Under the pieces are notes generated by a model, which was not told the origin of the DNA, did not search any database, and saw nothing but the letters and a program-made list of their open reading frames with translations. The position numbers and the translations under genes were made by a program. From Halovulum sp039180525 (GTDB lineage Bacteria > Pseudomonadota > Alphaproteobacteria > Rhodobacterales > Rhodobacteraceae), in contig JBCDDF010000007.1 in assembly GCA_039180525.1 (NCBI GenBank), positions 46,589 to 110,588 of the forward strand: a stretch of DNA of 64,000 nt, given 5' to 3'. Below are positions 26,051 through 34,891 of the stretch, in pieces; within the stretch, counting starts at the first letter, position 1, and the number at the start of each line of letters is the position of its first letter.

Positions 26051-28424
26051 CGGCCGCCTCGCGTTTCGGCGCATGCACCGCCAGTTCGGGGATCAGCGTC
26101 ACAAACTTGCCCCCGGCATCGGCATAGGCCTGCTGCTGCTTCATGATCTCTGCCGCGTAATTCCAGGCCAGGATGACCACGTAATCGGGTTTATCGGTCA
26201 ACAGTTTGTCGGGGTGATCTATGGGGATATGCACACCCGGCATGTATTTGCCTTGTTTGAGGGCACTCAGATCGACGACATAGTCGATCACGCTGGCATC
26301 GAGCCCCAGGAAATTCAGCGCGATGCTGCCCTTGGCCGCCGCGCCATAGGCCGCGATGCGCTTGCCTTCCGCCTTATAGGTCGCGAACATTGCCCGCACG
26401 CGCGAGCGCAGTCGCGCGATCTGATCGGCAAACCCGGTGTAGAACGCCAGATCGTTGATCCCCTCCGCCGCCTCGGCCGCCAGTTTTTCGGCCACACGTG
26501 GGGTCGGATCGGCGGACTTGCCGAAGGTCAGCCGCAAGGAGCCGCCATGGATCGGCGTTTCCTCGACATCGTTCAGATGCAGGCCAGCGGTTTCGAACAA
26601 GGATTTCGCGCTGAGAATCGAGAAATAACAGCTATTTGCGTGATAAACGCTGTCATATTCAAGATTCTGAATGATGTATTTCACATACGGAAACTCAACC
26701 ACGACCGCGCCGTCATCCTTGACCAGCCGCGCCAGACCGGCGACGAAATCACGCTGATCCTCGACATGGCCGACAACATTCTTGGCCACGACCAGATCGG
26801 CCTGTCCGCGGGTCGAGACGATCTCTGCCGCCATCGCATCGGTGAAGAACGCGGCTTCGGTTTCCACGCCGGCGTTGCGCGCGGCCTCCACCTGCTGCGG
26901 CGCCGGGTCGATGCCCAGAGTGTTTATGCCGTGTTCGTTGAACACTTTCAGCAGATAGCCGTCATTCGACCCCGGCTCGACCACGAAGCTGTTGGCCCCA
27001 AGGCCGCGCGCGGCGATCAGGTCTTCGGCATGGCTGCGGTTATAGTCCAACAGCGTCTTGGCGATGGAGGCAAAGACCGGGTAATCCGCGCCATAGAGGA
27101 TTTCCTTGTCGATCGGCGTGACCACCTGCAGCAGCGAGGTCTTGGGGTCGAACCCCAGTTGCAGCGGCCATTTCGGTTCGTCCCGGCTTAGATCGGCCTG
27201 ATCCAGAAAACCGTTGGAATTGGGCATGGGGCCCATGTCCAGCACCGGCTCCAGCCCGGGGGTGCCGGTGATGCGCGACGGCGTCTTGGCGCAGAGTGCG
27301 GCGAAGGACGCGGCGTCGGTCGATGCCTCTGCCCCGGACCGTCCGAAAGGCGCCTTTTCCGGCACTGCGCCGGTGCGGCGGAAGCTGTCGTCCAACGCCC
27401 CTGCCCCGACCAAGGCCTCAAGCTGCGCCAGGCGCTTGTATTTGCGGCCCTCGAAATCTTCGGCGCGGATATCGTAGAGCTTCACCGCCTCGTAAAGCTG
27501 CCGCGCACCGGCGCGCGCATCCCAGCGCGGCTGAAAGCCCGGGATCGCCTTTTCGATCTTTTGCGAACTGACGCGGTAAGACCGGGTGTCGGGCCCGGCA
27601 TCGGCGGCATAGTCGATCTTGGCGCCGGGCACGGTGTCGGCCACGACCTCTGCCAGTTCCTTGATCTGATAGTTGTTTTCGGTCCGGCAGACGTTGAACG
27701 CCTCGCCCCGAACGGCGGCCGGATCGGCCTGCAGCGCGGCAACCATGGCGCGCGCCATGTCCTCCACATGGATGATCGGCCGCCACGGCGTGCCGTCGGA
27801 CATCATCAGGATCTTGCCGGTCGTAAACGCATGCGCGACCAGGTTGTTCAGCACAATATCGAACCGCATCCGTGGGCTGACGCCATAAGCTGTGGCGAAA
27901 CGCAAGAAAACCGGCGTAAAGCCATCATCTGCCAGCGTTTTCAGGTCACGCTCTGCCAGCACCTTTGAGGTGCCGTAGTCGGTGACGGGGTTCAGACCGC
28001 CGGTTTCGTCGATCATGTCCGACCCGGCCTTGCCATAGTTCGAACAGGACGACGCGAACACGAACCGCTCGATCCCCGCCTCTTTCGCGCAGCGCGCGAC
28101 GTGGATCGTGCCTTCGTGATTGATCTCTTGCGTCAGGCCGGGGCGCAATTGGCCCAGCGGGTCGTTCGACAGGGCCGCCAGATGCACGATCCCGTCGATG
28201 CCCGCCAGATCGGCGGCCGTCAGATCGCGGACATCCTTGCCGATGTTGCGGATCTCGGGGACTTCTCCCCCGGGGAAGAAATCGGCCCGGTCAAAGAGAT
28301 TGATATCGCACCCAACTACCCGGTATCCCGCCGCGGCCAATACCGGGGTTGCGACCGTCCCCACGTAGCCCAGATGCCCCGTTACCAGCACCGTTTTCCC
28401 AGGTTGCCCACGGTCGATTGCCAT
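26043..28424 (-). CDS. Bifunctional NAD-dependent sugar epimerase/dehydratase fused to a C-methyltransferase
   Basis: 793 aa. Residues 1-350 are an extended SDR: TGHLGYVG NAD loop (15-22), ASSCSNYG, YGTSK active site and RPIIHVEDMARAM. Residues about 385-790 are a sugar C-methyltransferase (Methyltransf_13/14 type): LDMGPMPNSNGFLDQ, SAM-binding VVEPGSNDGYLL, then a C-terminal KRIAAYGAAAKGS domain. The usual N-terminal zinc ligands (CxxC pairs) are largely lost; LGFDPKTSLLQVV stands where CxxCGLVQ is expected. The two activities are normally separate proteins, so this is a fusion. The ATG at 28424 lies inside the 3' end of the cytidylyltransferase gene. Probably makes a branched or C-methylated sugar. 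Confidence 0.82.
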   Translation of the reverse strand: MAIDRGQPGKTVLVTGHLGYVGTVATPVLAAAGYRVVGCDINLFDRADFFPGGEVPEIRNIGKDVRDLTAADLAGIDGIVHLAALSNDPLGQLRPGLTQEINHEGTIHVARCAKEAGIERFVFASSCSNYGKAGSDMIDETGGLNPVTDYGTSKVLAERDLKTLADDGFTPVFLRFATAYGVSPRMRFDIVLNNLVAHAFTTGKILMMSDGTPWRPIIHVEDMARAMVAALQADPAAVRGEAFNVCRTENNYQIKELAEVVADTVPGAKIDYAADAGPDTRSYRVSSQKIEKAIPGFQPRWDARAGARQLYEAVKLYDIRAEDFEGRKYKRLAQLEALVGAGALDDSFRRTGAVPEKAPFGRSGAEASTDAASFAALCAKTPSRITGTPGLEPVLDMGPMPNSNGFLDQADLSRDEPKWPLQLGFDPKTSLLQVVTPIDKEILYGADYPVFASIAKTLLDYNRSHAEDLIAARGLGANSFVVEPGSNDGYLLKVFNEHGINTLGIDPAPQQVEAARNAGVETEAAFFTDAMAAEIVSTRGQADLVVAKNVVGHVEDQRDFVAGLARLVKDDGAVVVEFPYVKYIIQNLEYDSVYHANSCYFSILSAKSLFETAGLHLNDVEETPIHGGSLRLTFGKSADPTPRVAEKLAAEAAEGINDLAFYTGFADQIARLRSRVRAMFATYKAEGKRIAAYGAAAKGSIALNFLGLDASVIDYVVDLSALKQGKYMPGVHIPIDHPDKLLTDKPDYVVILAWNYAAEIMKQQQAYADAGGKFVTLIPELAVHAPKREAADA

Positions 28425-29193
28425 TCGCCCACATCCCCTCAAGCCGGCGTTTGTCCGCCAGGTGATCCATACAATACCAGAAGCCCGGATGGCGGTACGC
28501 CACCAGTTCTCCCATCTCCATAAGCCGCGGCAGCGGCCCTTCCTCCCACATGATGTCGTCGCCGTTGACCGACGCGACCGCGTCGAACACTTCCGGTTCG
28601 AGCACGAAGAAACCGCCATTGATCCAATCGGCTGCGGTTTCCGGTTTTTCTTCGAAGCCGCGCACCCGGCCGTCTTCCTCGACCTGCAGATGGCCGAAGG
28701 TGGTGAAGGGGCGCACCATGGTCATGGTCGCGAGTTTTCCGTGCGATTTGTGGAACTTCAGCAGCGCGTCGATATCCACATCCGACACACCGTCGCCATA
28801 GGTCAGCATGAATGTGTCGCCGGCCAGATGCGGCTCAAGCCGGGCGAGCCGCCCGCCGGTCATCGTCTCTTCCCCGGTGTCGATCAGATCCACGACCCAG
28901 GGATAACGCCGCGCGGTCTCCGAATTGTCGCCCGTGTCGCCCAGCAACTCCCGTCGCGCGAAATCGATGCGCACGTTGCCGTCGTACTGGCACAGATCGG
29001 CCATGTACTTCTTGATCAGATCGCCCATGTAGCCCAGCGCCAACACGAAGTCGGAATGCCCATAGGTCGTATAGTGCATCATGATGTGCCACAGGATCGG
29101 GCGGTTGCCGACCTCGACCAGCGGTTTCGGACGCACGCGGGTTTCTTCGATCAGGCGGGATCCCTTGCCGCCGGCAAATATCGCAACTTTCAC
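28291..29193 (-). CDS. rfbF: Glucose-1-phosphate cytidylyltransferase
   Basis: 300 aa, GTG start behind GAGGA. The nucleotidyltransferase motif FAGGKGSRLIEETRVRPKPL and VEVGNRPILWHIM are diagnostic, and YGDGVSDVDIDALLKFHK, EEKPET and GGFFVLEP fit RfbF. It makes CDP-glucose, the entry point to CDP-6-deoxysugars such as branched dideoxyhexoses. Family proteins are usually about 257 aa and end soon after the RLEGMWANGNRPWATW region; here about 35 extra residues follow and the 3' end overlaps the next gene by 134 bp. No CDP-glucose dehydratase gene (rfbG) is visible. Confidence 0.92.
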   Translation of the reverse strand: MKVAIFAGGKGSRLIEETRVRPKPLVEVGNRPILWHIMMHYTTYGHSDFVLALGYMGDLIKKYMADLCQYDGNVRIDFARRELLGDTGDNSETARRYPWVVDLIDTGEETMTGGRLARLEPHLAGDTFMLTYGDGVSDVDIDALLKFHKSHGKLATMTMVRPFTTFGHLQVEEDGRVRGFEEKPETAADWINGGFFVLEPEVFDAVASVNGDDIMWEEGPLPRLMEMGELVAYRHPGFWYCMDHLADKRRLEGMWANGNRPWATWENGAGNGASGLRGDGRNPGIGRGGIPGSWVRYQSL

Positions 29194-29332
29194 GAAAGCA
29201 TCCTCGTTCAATAAATGATGTGCAGCCCCATCCGCCGGTGCCATCGCGCGAAAGCGCCGCGATGGGAACCCCCGACCGTCTTCGGCTACCCTAAAGACTC
29301 ACACTGTGTCGGTTTTTGGACAGCACACGGTT

Positions 29333-30817
29333 TCATGCCTGTTTTGCGGACAAATGATCACCCAGCCGCAGGGCGAGTTGCAAAATCGTAAAGGTTGGGT
29401 TGGCGAACCCGCCGGTTGCAAACACGCTGGAGCCCGCGACGTAGAGGTTGGCACAGCCATGGACCTTGCAGTTCGCATCCACCACGCCGGTGGCGTCGGT
29501 CTCCGACATCCGAGTGCCGCCCATGTGATGGCTGGAGCCGGTGACGATGTCTTCCGGGGTCTCCAAAAACGCCTTGTCGATCTGCATCCGGCCCAGGCCA
29601 CTGCGAATCAGCGTCTTCGCCGCTTCCAGCGTCGCCTCGCGCAGCGAGTCGAGGTCGATCTGCTTCAGCCGCCAGTCGAGCGCCAGACGCGGCAGGCCGA
29701 ACCGGTCGGTCCGGTCCGACAGCGTGATGCGGCTGTCCTGGTTGGGTACCTGTTCGCCCGTGGTCCAGGTTTCGCCAGTGAAGAAGTAGTCCTCGCCAAA
29801 GCTCAGGCCCGCGATGAATTCGGACCCGCGCACCTGCCGGTCCGCAAGCGGCCGGTTGGCCATGCGGTTGAAATGCACGGCGGCGTTCAAAAGCCCCGCT
29901 GCCCGCTGGTGCGCCGCGCTGGGGCTTAGCACCAGGGTCGGTGTCTGGCGGCGGACCAGGCGCTCCAACTCCCAATACCGCGAATGCGAATAGAGCCGTT
30001 TGGTAATGAAATAGCTGCCGTTCCAGACGGTGGGGTGCTCCATGAAACACCGCCCGACCATGCTGCGGCGGTTGCCAAGGCAATCCCCATGGGCCGCGTT
30101 CTGCGTCAGCAGGAAACGGCTGTTCTCCAACCCGCCCATAGCCAGGACGAAATCCTTGGCACGCACGGAGTATCGCTGATCGGCCAGCGTGCGGAACTCC
30201 GCGCCGGTGACTGCGGCGGTTTCCGTGTCCAGCGTCAGACCGGTGACATTGGCATTCAAAACCAGATGTATGCCGGGCGCGTCGCGCAGCGTGCCGAGAT
30301 ATTGTCCCGCGAAGTTCATCGGAGAGTTATCTTTGACGTCGTACCACTCCCGGTCCGACGCCCAGCGTTCATCGACCCGCTCCATCACGTCGGAGCCGTC
30401 GACGGGGCGGCGCAAACGACCGAAGCCTGTAGTGCCCAACAGCTTTGCGGTTCGGTCGGCATAGCCTTTCAGATCCGCGCGCCGGATCGGCCAGCCGCTC
30501 AGTTCGACATGGTCCCGCGGCTCGAAATCGTGTTCATCCAACTGGAACAGCATGCCGCCCCAGTGGTTCGTCGCCCCGCCCAGATAACGCAACCGCGTCG
30601 TATCCGGGGCGCCGCAATCGAGCCCCAGCATATCGGCAGCGTAGAACGCCTGCGAGGCGTCGGAATAGTCCAGCCCGCCGCCTTCCAGCAGCAGCACCAG
30701 CTTGCCCGCTTCGGCCAACTGCATCGCCAGTGTGATCCCGGCCGGGCCACCGCCCAGAATGCAGCAGTCGTAACTCTCGTTCAGCAGCGGCGCGCCGGCC
30801 ATGGCATCGTACAGCAT
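29333..30817 (-). CDS. GMC family FAD-dependent oxidoreductase
   Basis: 494 aa. The FAD loop GGGPAGITLAMQLAEAGK is near the N terminus, and the GMC motif LRYLGGATNHWGGM near residue 80. The C-terminal SSHHMGGTRMSE and ANLYVAGSSVFATGGFANPT match GMC oxidoreductases acting on alcohol or sugar groups (catalytic His-His/Asn). Subfamilies of this kind oxidise cyclic polyols, aldoses or gluconate and often work with a small Tat-exported subunit. The gene just upstream (30827-31054) may be such a partner. An unpaired 139-bp gap with a hairpin separates it from rfbF. Confidence 0.85.
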   Translation of the reverse strand: MLYDAMAGAPLLNESYDCCILGGGPAGITLAMQLAEAGKLVLLLEGGGLDYSDASQAFYAADMLGLDCGAPDTTRLRYLGGATNHWGGMLFQLDEHDFEPRDHVELSGWPIRRADLKGYADRTAKLLGTTGFGRLRRPVDGSDVMERVDERWASDREWYDVKDNSPMNFAGQYLGTLRDAPGIHLVLNANVTGLTLDTETAAVTGAEFRTLADQRYSVRAKDFVLAMGGLENSRFLLTQNAAHGDCLGNRRSMVGRCFMEHPTVWNGSYFITKRLYSHSRYWELERLVRRQTPTLVLSPSAAHQRAAGLLNAAVHFNRMANRPLADRQVRGSEFIAGLSFGEDYFFTGETWTTGEQVPNQDSRITLSDRTDRFGLPRLALDWRLKQIDLDSLREATLEAAKTLIRSGLGRMQIDKAFLETPEDIVTGSSHHMGGTRMSETDATGVVDANCKVHGCANLYVAGSSVFATGGFANPTFTILQLALRLGDHLSAKQA

Positions 30818-30826
30818 CGCTTCGCC

Positions 30827-31054
30827 CTACTCGCTGAGATCCGCGGCGCCGGGCGGAGTGTCTCCAGCATCCAGCACCCAACCGCCCGAGATTGTGATGT
30901 CGGGCTGTGACACCGGCGTGAGCGGATTGTCTTGTGCGCGGAGCATGATGACGCGCCCAGCGGGCACGGCGGCCGCCCCTACGCAAATGGCGGCCAGTAT
31001 TCGGCGTCGGTTTACACCCCTGCCGGGGGACCGCGCCGCACTCGCAGATCGCAT
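30827..31054 (-). CDS. Small protein with a twin-arginine-like signal, upstream of the GMC oxidoreductase
   Basis: 75 aa from ATG 31054 (a GTG at 31069 would add 5 residues; GAGGATAGAGAGA precedes the ATG). The stretch NRRRILAAICVGAAAVPAGR looks like a Tat signal with hydrophobic core, and the remaining 45 residues are Pro/Asp rich. Its stop lies 9 bp before the GMC oxidoreductase start, as an operon partner would. It resembles the small Tat subunits seen near GMC or gluconate dehydrogenases, but is too short for a confident family match. It might be a truncated partner or a membrane anchor. Confidence 0.5.
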   Translation of the reverse strand: MRSASAARSPGRGVNRRRILAAICVGAAAVPAGRVIMLRAQDNPLTPVSQPDITISGGWVLDAGDTPPGAADLSE

Positions 31055-31472
31055 TCTCTCTATCCTCACTCGAAAACACTACCTACGGACGCGGTGAAAT
31101 TTCCGCACCCTGACACTGATTTCGATAACCGACAAAATCGACCGAACTACGTCAGCCGGTCAAAAAACCGTAAACCTCACCCGCAGCCCAACGGCAACTG
31201 CCTGGGTAGTATGCGCCACGCGATCGCATCGCGGGAGTGCCGATTTTCACAAACGCTTCGGCGCGTTGAAATTCAAACAACAGGATATGTGGATAGAACA
31301 GGCTTTTCCGACGCTTGTCGCGCGATTCTGCACATAGACAGCAGAAACCCTGCGCGCATTCGGCGCAGCACCGCCGCACGCGCGGCTTGTGTGGGCGCCG
31401 TCAATACACCGCATGCACCGGAGAACCGATTCGCAGCGATCCCGGCTTTGGCTTCTCCGGAAACACACGCGA
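31055..31472. other. 418-bp intergenic region between the glycan cluster and tRNA-Asn
   Basis: Less G+C-rich than its surroundings, especially at 31100-31180 and 31270-31310. I see no gene with a recognisable product. The stretch probably holds the promoter for the leftward glycan cluster and the downstream trailer of tRNA-Asn. No clear -35/-10 pair or terminator stands out. Confidence 0.5.
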
Positions 31473-31547
31473 TGGCTCCGGCGGCAGGATTCGAACCTGC
31501 GACCAGCGGATTAACAGTCCGATGCTCTACCACTGAGCTACGCCGGA
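31473..31547 (-). tRNA. tRNA-Asn (anticodon GTT)
   Basis: Reading the minus strand, the 75-nt gene starts TCCGGCGTAGCTCAGTGG, has anticodon loop CTGTTAA with GTT at the centre, a GGTTCGAATCC T-arm and an acceptor stem pairing TCCGGCG with CGCCGGA. Discriminator G and encoded CCA are present. All arms pair. A promoter-like TTTACC...TATGCA lies 25 bp upstream. Confidence 0.96.
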
Positions 31548-31571
31548 TCAGAGCCGCTTCGCGCGCCGCGC

Positions 31572-31600
31572 TGCATAGCAAAGCGCCTGTGACGGGTAAA
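31572..31600 (-). promoter_or_regulatory. Probable promoter of tRNA-Asn
   Basis: On the minus strand TTTACC (31600-31595) and TATGCA (31577-31572) are separated by 17 bases, and the tRNA begins 24 bases after the -10 box, leaving room for a start near 31565. Spacing and boxes fit housekeeping alphaproteobacterial promoters; this is prediction only. Confidence 0.5.
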
Positions 31601-31617
31601 GCGGAAACTCCGACGTC

Positions 31618-32496
31618 TCAGGCCGGGGCGAACAGACCGGTCGACAGATCCCCTGCGGGCAGCGTGACGCGCCCGCGTTCGACTCCGTCCAGCAGATGCG
31701 CCAGCACGTTTCGGGCCGCGGCCTTGTGCAATTGCGCGGGCACATCGTGATAGATGCGCGCCGTCAGGTCGGTGACCGAGGCCGCGCCCCGGGCCAGTTC
31801 GCTTTCGATCTGACGGGCGCGCATGTGCCGGTGCGCCGCCTGCGCGCGGCATTGCGCCGGCCCGTTGGGCACCGGCGGGCCATGCCCGGGCAGGTAGTGC
31901 GTCTGCGGCCGTTGCAGCAGCGCCTCCAGCGAGGCCAGGAACGCCGACACGCTGCCATCGGGCGGCGAGATCAGGGTGGAGGACCAGCCCATCACCGTAT
32001 CGCCGGTCAGAAGCCACGGACTGTTGCCCAGGGCAAAGCACATATGGTTCGACAGATGCCCTGGCGTGTGCAGCGCCGTGATCTGCCAGTCGGCTCCGCG
32101 CAGTGTCTCTCCATCAACTAGGCGGCGGTCGGGACGGAAACCAGCGTCGATCCCCTCGCCGCCCGCAAGCCCCGGCCGGTCGGCCAGCGCCGCCATGGCC
32201 GGTGACCGGCCGTCATGCGCGGCGCCAAAGGCCAGAACCGGGGCACCGGTGGCCGCCTGCAGCGCCGGCACGGCCCCGCTGTGATCCAGATGCGCATGGG
32301 TGACCAGGATCGCCTCGATCGGGCCGGGTGCCGCGGCCTGGATCGCCGCGACATGGGCCGGATCGTCCGGCCCGGGATCCACCACCGCCACGCCGGCGTC
32401 GCCGATCAGATAGGTCTGCGTGCCGGTCGCCGTCATCGGGCCAGGGTTCGGCGCGGTCAGCCGCAGGATGTCGGGTGCGATGCGGTCTGGCGGCAC
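31618..32496 (-). CDS. MBL-fold metallo-hydrolase (LACTB2-like)
   Basis: 292 aa. The metal-binding motif THAHLDHSG (HxHxDH) is near residue 70, followed by HTPGHLSNHMCF and LLTGDTVMGW. A winged-helix-like C-terminal segment resembles the LACTB2/endoribonuclease-like beta-lactamase group. Likely hydrolyses an ester, thioester or nucleic acid substrate. Start chosen is GTG at 32496, preceded by AAGAAGGA; a very long upstream extension runs antisense to the sensor-kinase gene and is rejected. The tRNA-Asn gene lies downstream. Confidence 0.85.
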   Translation of the reverse strand: MPPDRIAPDILRLTAPNPGPMTATGTQTYLIGDAGVAVVDPGPDDPAHVAAIQAAAPGPIEAILVTHAHLDHSGAVPALQAATGAPVLAFGAAHDGRSPAMAALADRPGLAGGEGIDAGFRPDRRLVDGETLRGADWQITALHTPGHLSNHMCFALGNSPWLLTGDTVMGWSSTLISPPDGSVSAFLASLEALLQRPQTHYLPGHGPPVPNGPAQCRAQAAHRHMRARQIESELARGAASVTDLTARIYHDVPAQLHKAAARNVLAHLLDGVERGRVTLPAGDLSTGLFAPA

Positions 32497-32544
32497 GGTT
32501 TGTTCCTTCTTGCGAGTGGCGCGGCTTCGCGTATGGCTTAACAG

Positions 32545-33882
32545 ATGAACGGTCTGCCGCATCTGAAATCCTATCTGCCCCGGTCGCTGTTGCCGCGGGC
32601 GATCCTGATCGTCATGGTGCCGCTGATCGCACTGCAACTGATCGTGGCCTTCGTCTTTGTCCAGCGCCATTTCGAAGGTGTGACCCGGCAGATGACGCGC
32701 AGCATCGCGCGCGAGATCGCGGTGGCGCAGCAGGTCATCGACACCTCGCCCAATGCATCGATCGCGCAATTGCGGCTCAACAATCTCAGCGAGCCGCTGG
32801 CCGTGGCCCTGTCGCTGGACCGCGACGGCGAGGTCGCCCCGCGCCACCAGCGCGACTGGTACGATTTGTCGGGCCGGGTGCTGGTTTTGGAGATGGAACA
32901 GCTTCTGGGGCGCGAGTTGTCGGTCGACCTGGTGTCGAACCATCGCATGGTCGATGCGCTGTTGCAGACCGAAAAGGGGGTCTTGCGCGCGATCATCCCG
33001 CGCACCCGCGTCACCGCCTCTAACCCGCACCAGTTGCTGGTGCTGATGATTATCGCCGCCCTGGTGCTGGCGATCATTGCCATCGTCTTTCTGCGCAGCC
33101 AGATGCGTCCTATCCTGCAACTGGCGGATGCGTCGGATGCCTTTGGCAAGGGCCGGTCGGTGCCCTTCCGCCCCTCGGGCGCAGAGGAGGTGCGGCGTGC
33201 GGGCAGCGCGTTCGTGGCGATGCGCGCGCGGATCGAACGGGCGATGGAACAGCGCACGCTGATGCTGTCGGGCGTCAGCCACGATCTGCGCACGCCGCTG
33301 ACGCGGATGAAGCTGTCCCTGGCCCTAGCCGAGAACGCGCCGATCGCGGCCGATCTCAGCCGTGATGTGGACGAGATGGAAAAGATGCTGAACGCCTTTC
33401 TCGCCTTCGCCCGCGGCGATCAGATGGAGGACGAGGCAGAGGTCGACATGGCTGCCTTCACCCAGGATATCGCCGCCCAGGCCCGGCGCGGCGGCGCTAA
33501 GGTGGACACCGACATTCAGATCGAAAGCGACGGCCCGCCGCGGATGATGCTGCGCGAAGCCTCGGTCGCGCGGGCCTTGCAGAATCTGGTCGGCAACGCC
33601 GCGCGTTATGGCACACAGGTCCGGCTGGGGCTGCGGCTGACCCAGCGCGTGGCCGAGTTCACCGTGGAGGATGACGGCCCGGGCGTGCCGGCGGCGCGGC
33701 GCGAAGAGGTCATGAGACCTTTCACGCGGCTCGACACCGCGCGCAATCAGGACAAGGGCGGCGGTGTGGGGCTGGGTCTGGCCATCACCCAGGATGTGGC
33801 GCGGTCTTTGGGTGGGGCGTTGGAATTGTCCGACAGCCCGGATCTGGGCGGGCTTCGATGCGTGTTCAGGATTCCGCGCTGA
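32545..33882 (+). CDS. EnvZ-like sensor histidine kinase
   Basis: 445 aa, two transmembrane helices (about 20-40 and 155-180) around a periplasmic domain, HAMP-like linker, HisKA with LSGVSHDLRTPLTRMKLSLA (His near residue 245), and HATPase with N-box VGNAARYG, DDGPGVP and GGGVGLGLAIT. SHDLRTPLTR is typical of the EnvZ/OmpR kinase family. No response-regulator gene is adjacent, so the partner is elsewhere or lost. The gene is divergent from the MBL hydrolase, with 48 bp between starts, and shares 17 bases with the convergent phosphotransferase gene. Confidence 0.85.
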   Translation: MNGLPHLKSYLPRSLLPRAILIVMVPLIALQLIVAFVFVQRHFEGVTRQMTRSIAREIAVAQQVIDTSPNASIAQLRLNNLSEPLAVALSLDRDGEVAPRHQRDWYDLSGRVLVLEMEQLLGRELSVDLVSNHRMVDALLQTEKGVLRAIIPRTRVTASNPHQLLVLMIIAALVLAIIAIVFLRSQMRPILQLADASDAFGKGRSVPFRPSGAEEVRRAGSAFVAMRARIERAMEQRTLMLSGVSHDLRTPLTRMKLSLALAENAPIAADLSRDVDEMEKMLNAFLAFARGDQMEDEAEVDMAAFTQDIAAQARRGGAKVDTDIQIESDGPPRMMLREASVARALQNLVGNAARYGTQVRLGLRLTQRVAEFTVEDDGPGVPAARREEVMRPFTRLDTARNQDKGGGVGLGLAITQDVARSLGGALELSDSPDLGGLRCVFRIPR

Positions 33883-34891
33883 CCCAATCCAGCGCTTTCT
33901 GAGCAAATACAGGAATATAGGCGCCGAACCTCATACCCCTTTCCGGGTTCGAGGCATTGCCGTCCAGCGCCCGGCGATAAACGCCCTGCAGGATGGCGGC
34001 CATGCGGAAGAACGCGAACGCGACCGGAAAGCGCATATCGGGCACCTGCGTCAGCCCTGCCCGCTTGGCGTAGGTCTCCAGATAGGCGCGGTCGTCAGGC
34101 AGGCCAAGCGCCGCTCGGTCGACATCCTCAAGCCCCCTGCCCTCCGGCCCCACCGGCATCTGCCATTGCATCAGTTGCGCGCCCAGATCGGCCAGTGGAT
34201 TGCCCAGCGTGGACAGCTCCCAATCCAGCACCGCGGTGATCCGGCCGGTATCCGGGGCGAACAGCAGATTGTCCAGGCGCCAGTCGCCGTGCACCAGAGA
34301 GCCGCTTTCTTCCTCCGGCGGCAGATGCGCCGTCAGCCAGTCCATCAGCGTCTCCATCGCGGCCACGGGCTGGGTTTCGCTGGCCCGGTATTGCCCCGAC
34401 CAGCGCGCAAGCTGCCGCGCGAAATACGCACCGGACCGCCCGAAATCCGCCAGCCCGCAGGCCGCCGGGTTGATGGAATGCAGCGCCGCCAGCACGCGGT
34501 TCATGTCGTCGTAAAGCGCCGTCCGCCGGCTGATATCCAGATCCGGGCAGCGCGGGTCGTTCTCGGTCCGGCCGGGGGCAAAATCCATCACGAAAAACGG
34601 CACGCCCAGCACGTCCGGCTCTTCGCACAGCAGATGCACACGCGGCACCGGCACCGGGCTGTCCGCGAGTGCCCGCAGCACCCGGTATTCCCGCTCCACC
34701 GCATGCGCCGATTTCAAAAGCCGGCCGGGCGGTTTGCGGCGCAGCACAAGCGGGCCGGCATCGGTCTCAAGGATAAAGGTCGGGTTCGACTGCCCGGTCG
34801 TGGTCTTGCGGGCTTCGCGGACCTGGCTAAGGCCGGGTATGCGGCCGCGCAGATAACCCTCCACACGGGCCAGCGGCAGCAACTCAGACAT
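33866..34891 (-). CDS. APH-fold phosphotransferase, ACAD10/11 kinase-like
   Basis: 341 aa aminoglycoside/choline-kinase-fold protein. The kinase loop GSLVHGDWRLDNLLF (HGDxxxxN Brenner motif, near residue 200) and AVLDWELSTLGNPLADL are intact. In mammalian ACAD10/11 and the bacterial Lva pathway, such kinases phosphorylate 4-hydroxyacyl-CoA, and an acyl-CoA dehydrogenase then eliminates phosphate. The next two genes upstream encode a phosphatase and an acyl-CoA dehydrogenase, making that reading attractive. Start ATG 34891 overlaps the phosphatase gene by 8 bp. Role inferred from family and context. Confidence 0.83.
   Translation of the reverse strand: MSELLPLARVEGYLRGRIPGLSQVREARKTTTGQSNPTFILETDAGPLVLRRKPPGRLLKSAHAVEREYRVLRALADSPVPVPRVHLLCEEPDVLGVPFFVMDFAPGRTENDPRCPDLDISRRTALYDDMNRVLAALHSINPAACGLADFGRSGAYFARQLARWSGQYRASETQPVAAMETLMDWLTAHLPPEEESGSLVHGDWRLDNLLFAPDTGRITAVLDWELSTLGNPLADLGAQLMQWQMPVGPEGRGLEDVDRAALGLPDDRAYLETYAKRAGLTQVPDMRFPVAFAFFRMAAILQGVYRRALDGNASNPERGMRFGAYIPVFAQKALDWVSAES

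Noticed and set aside
31618..33282. 554-codon minus-strand frame for the MBL protein
   Set aside because: The upstream half is antisense to the sensor-kinase gene; a GTG with AAGAAGGA at 32496 gives the right family length.
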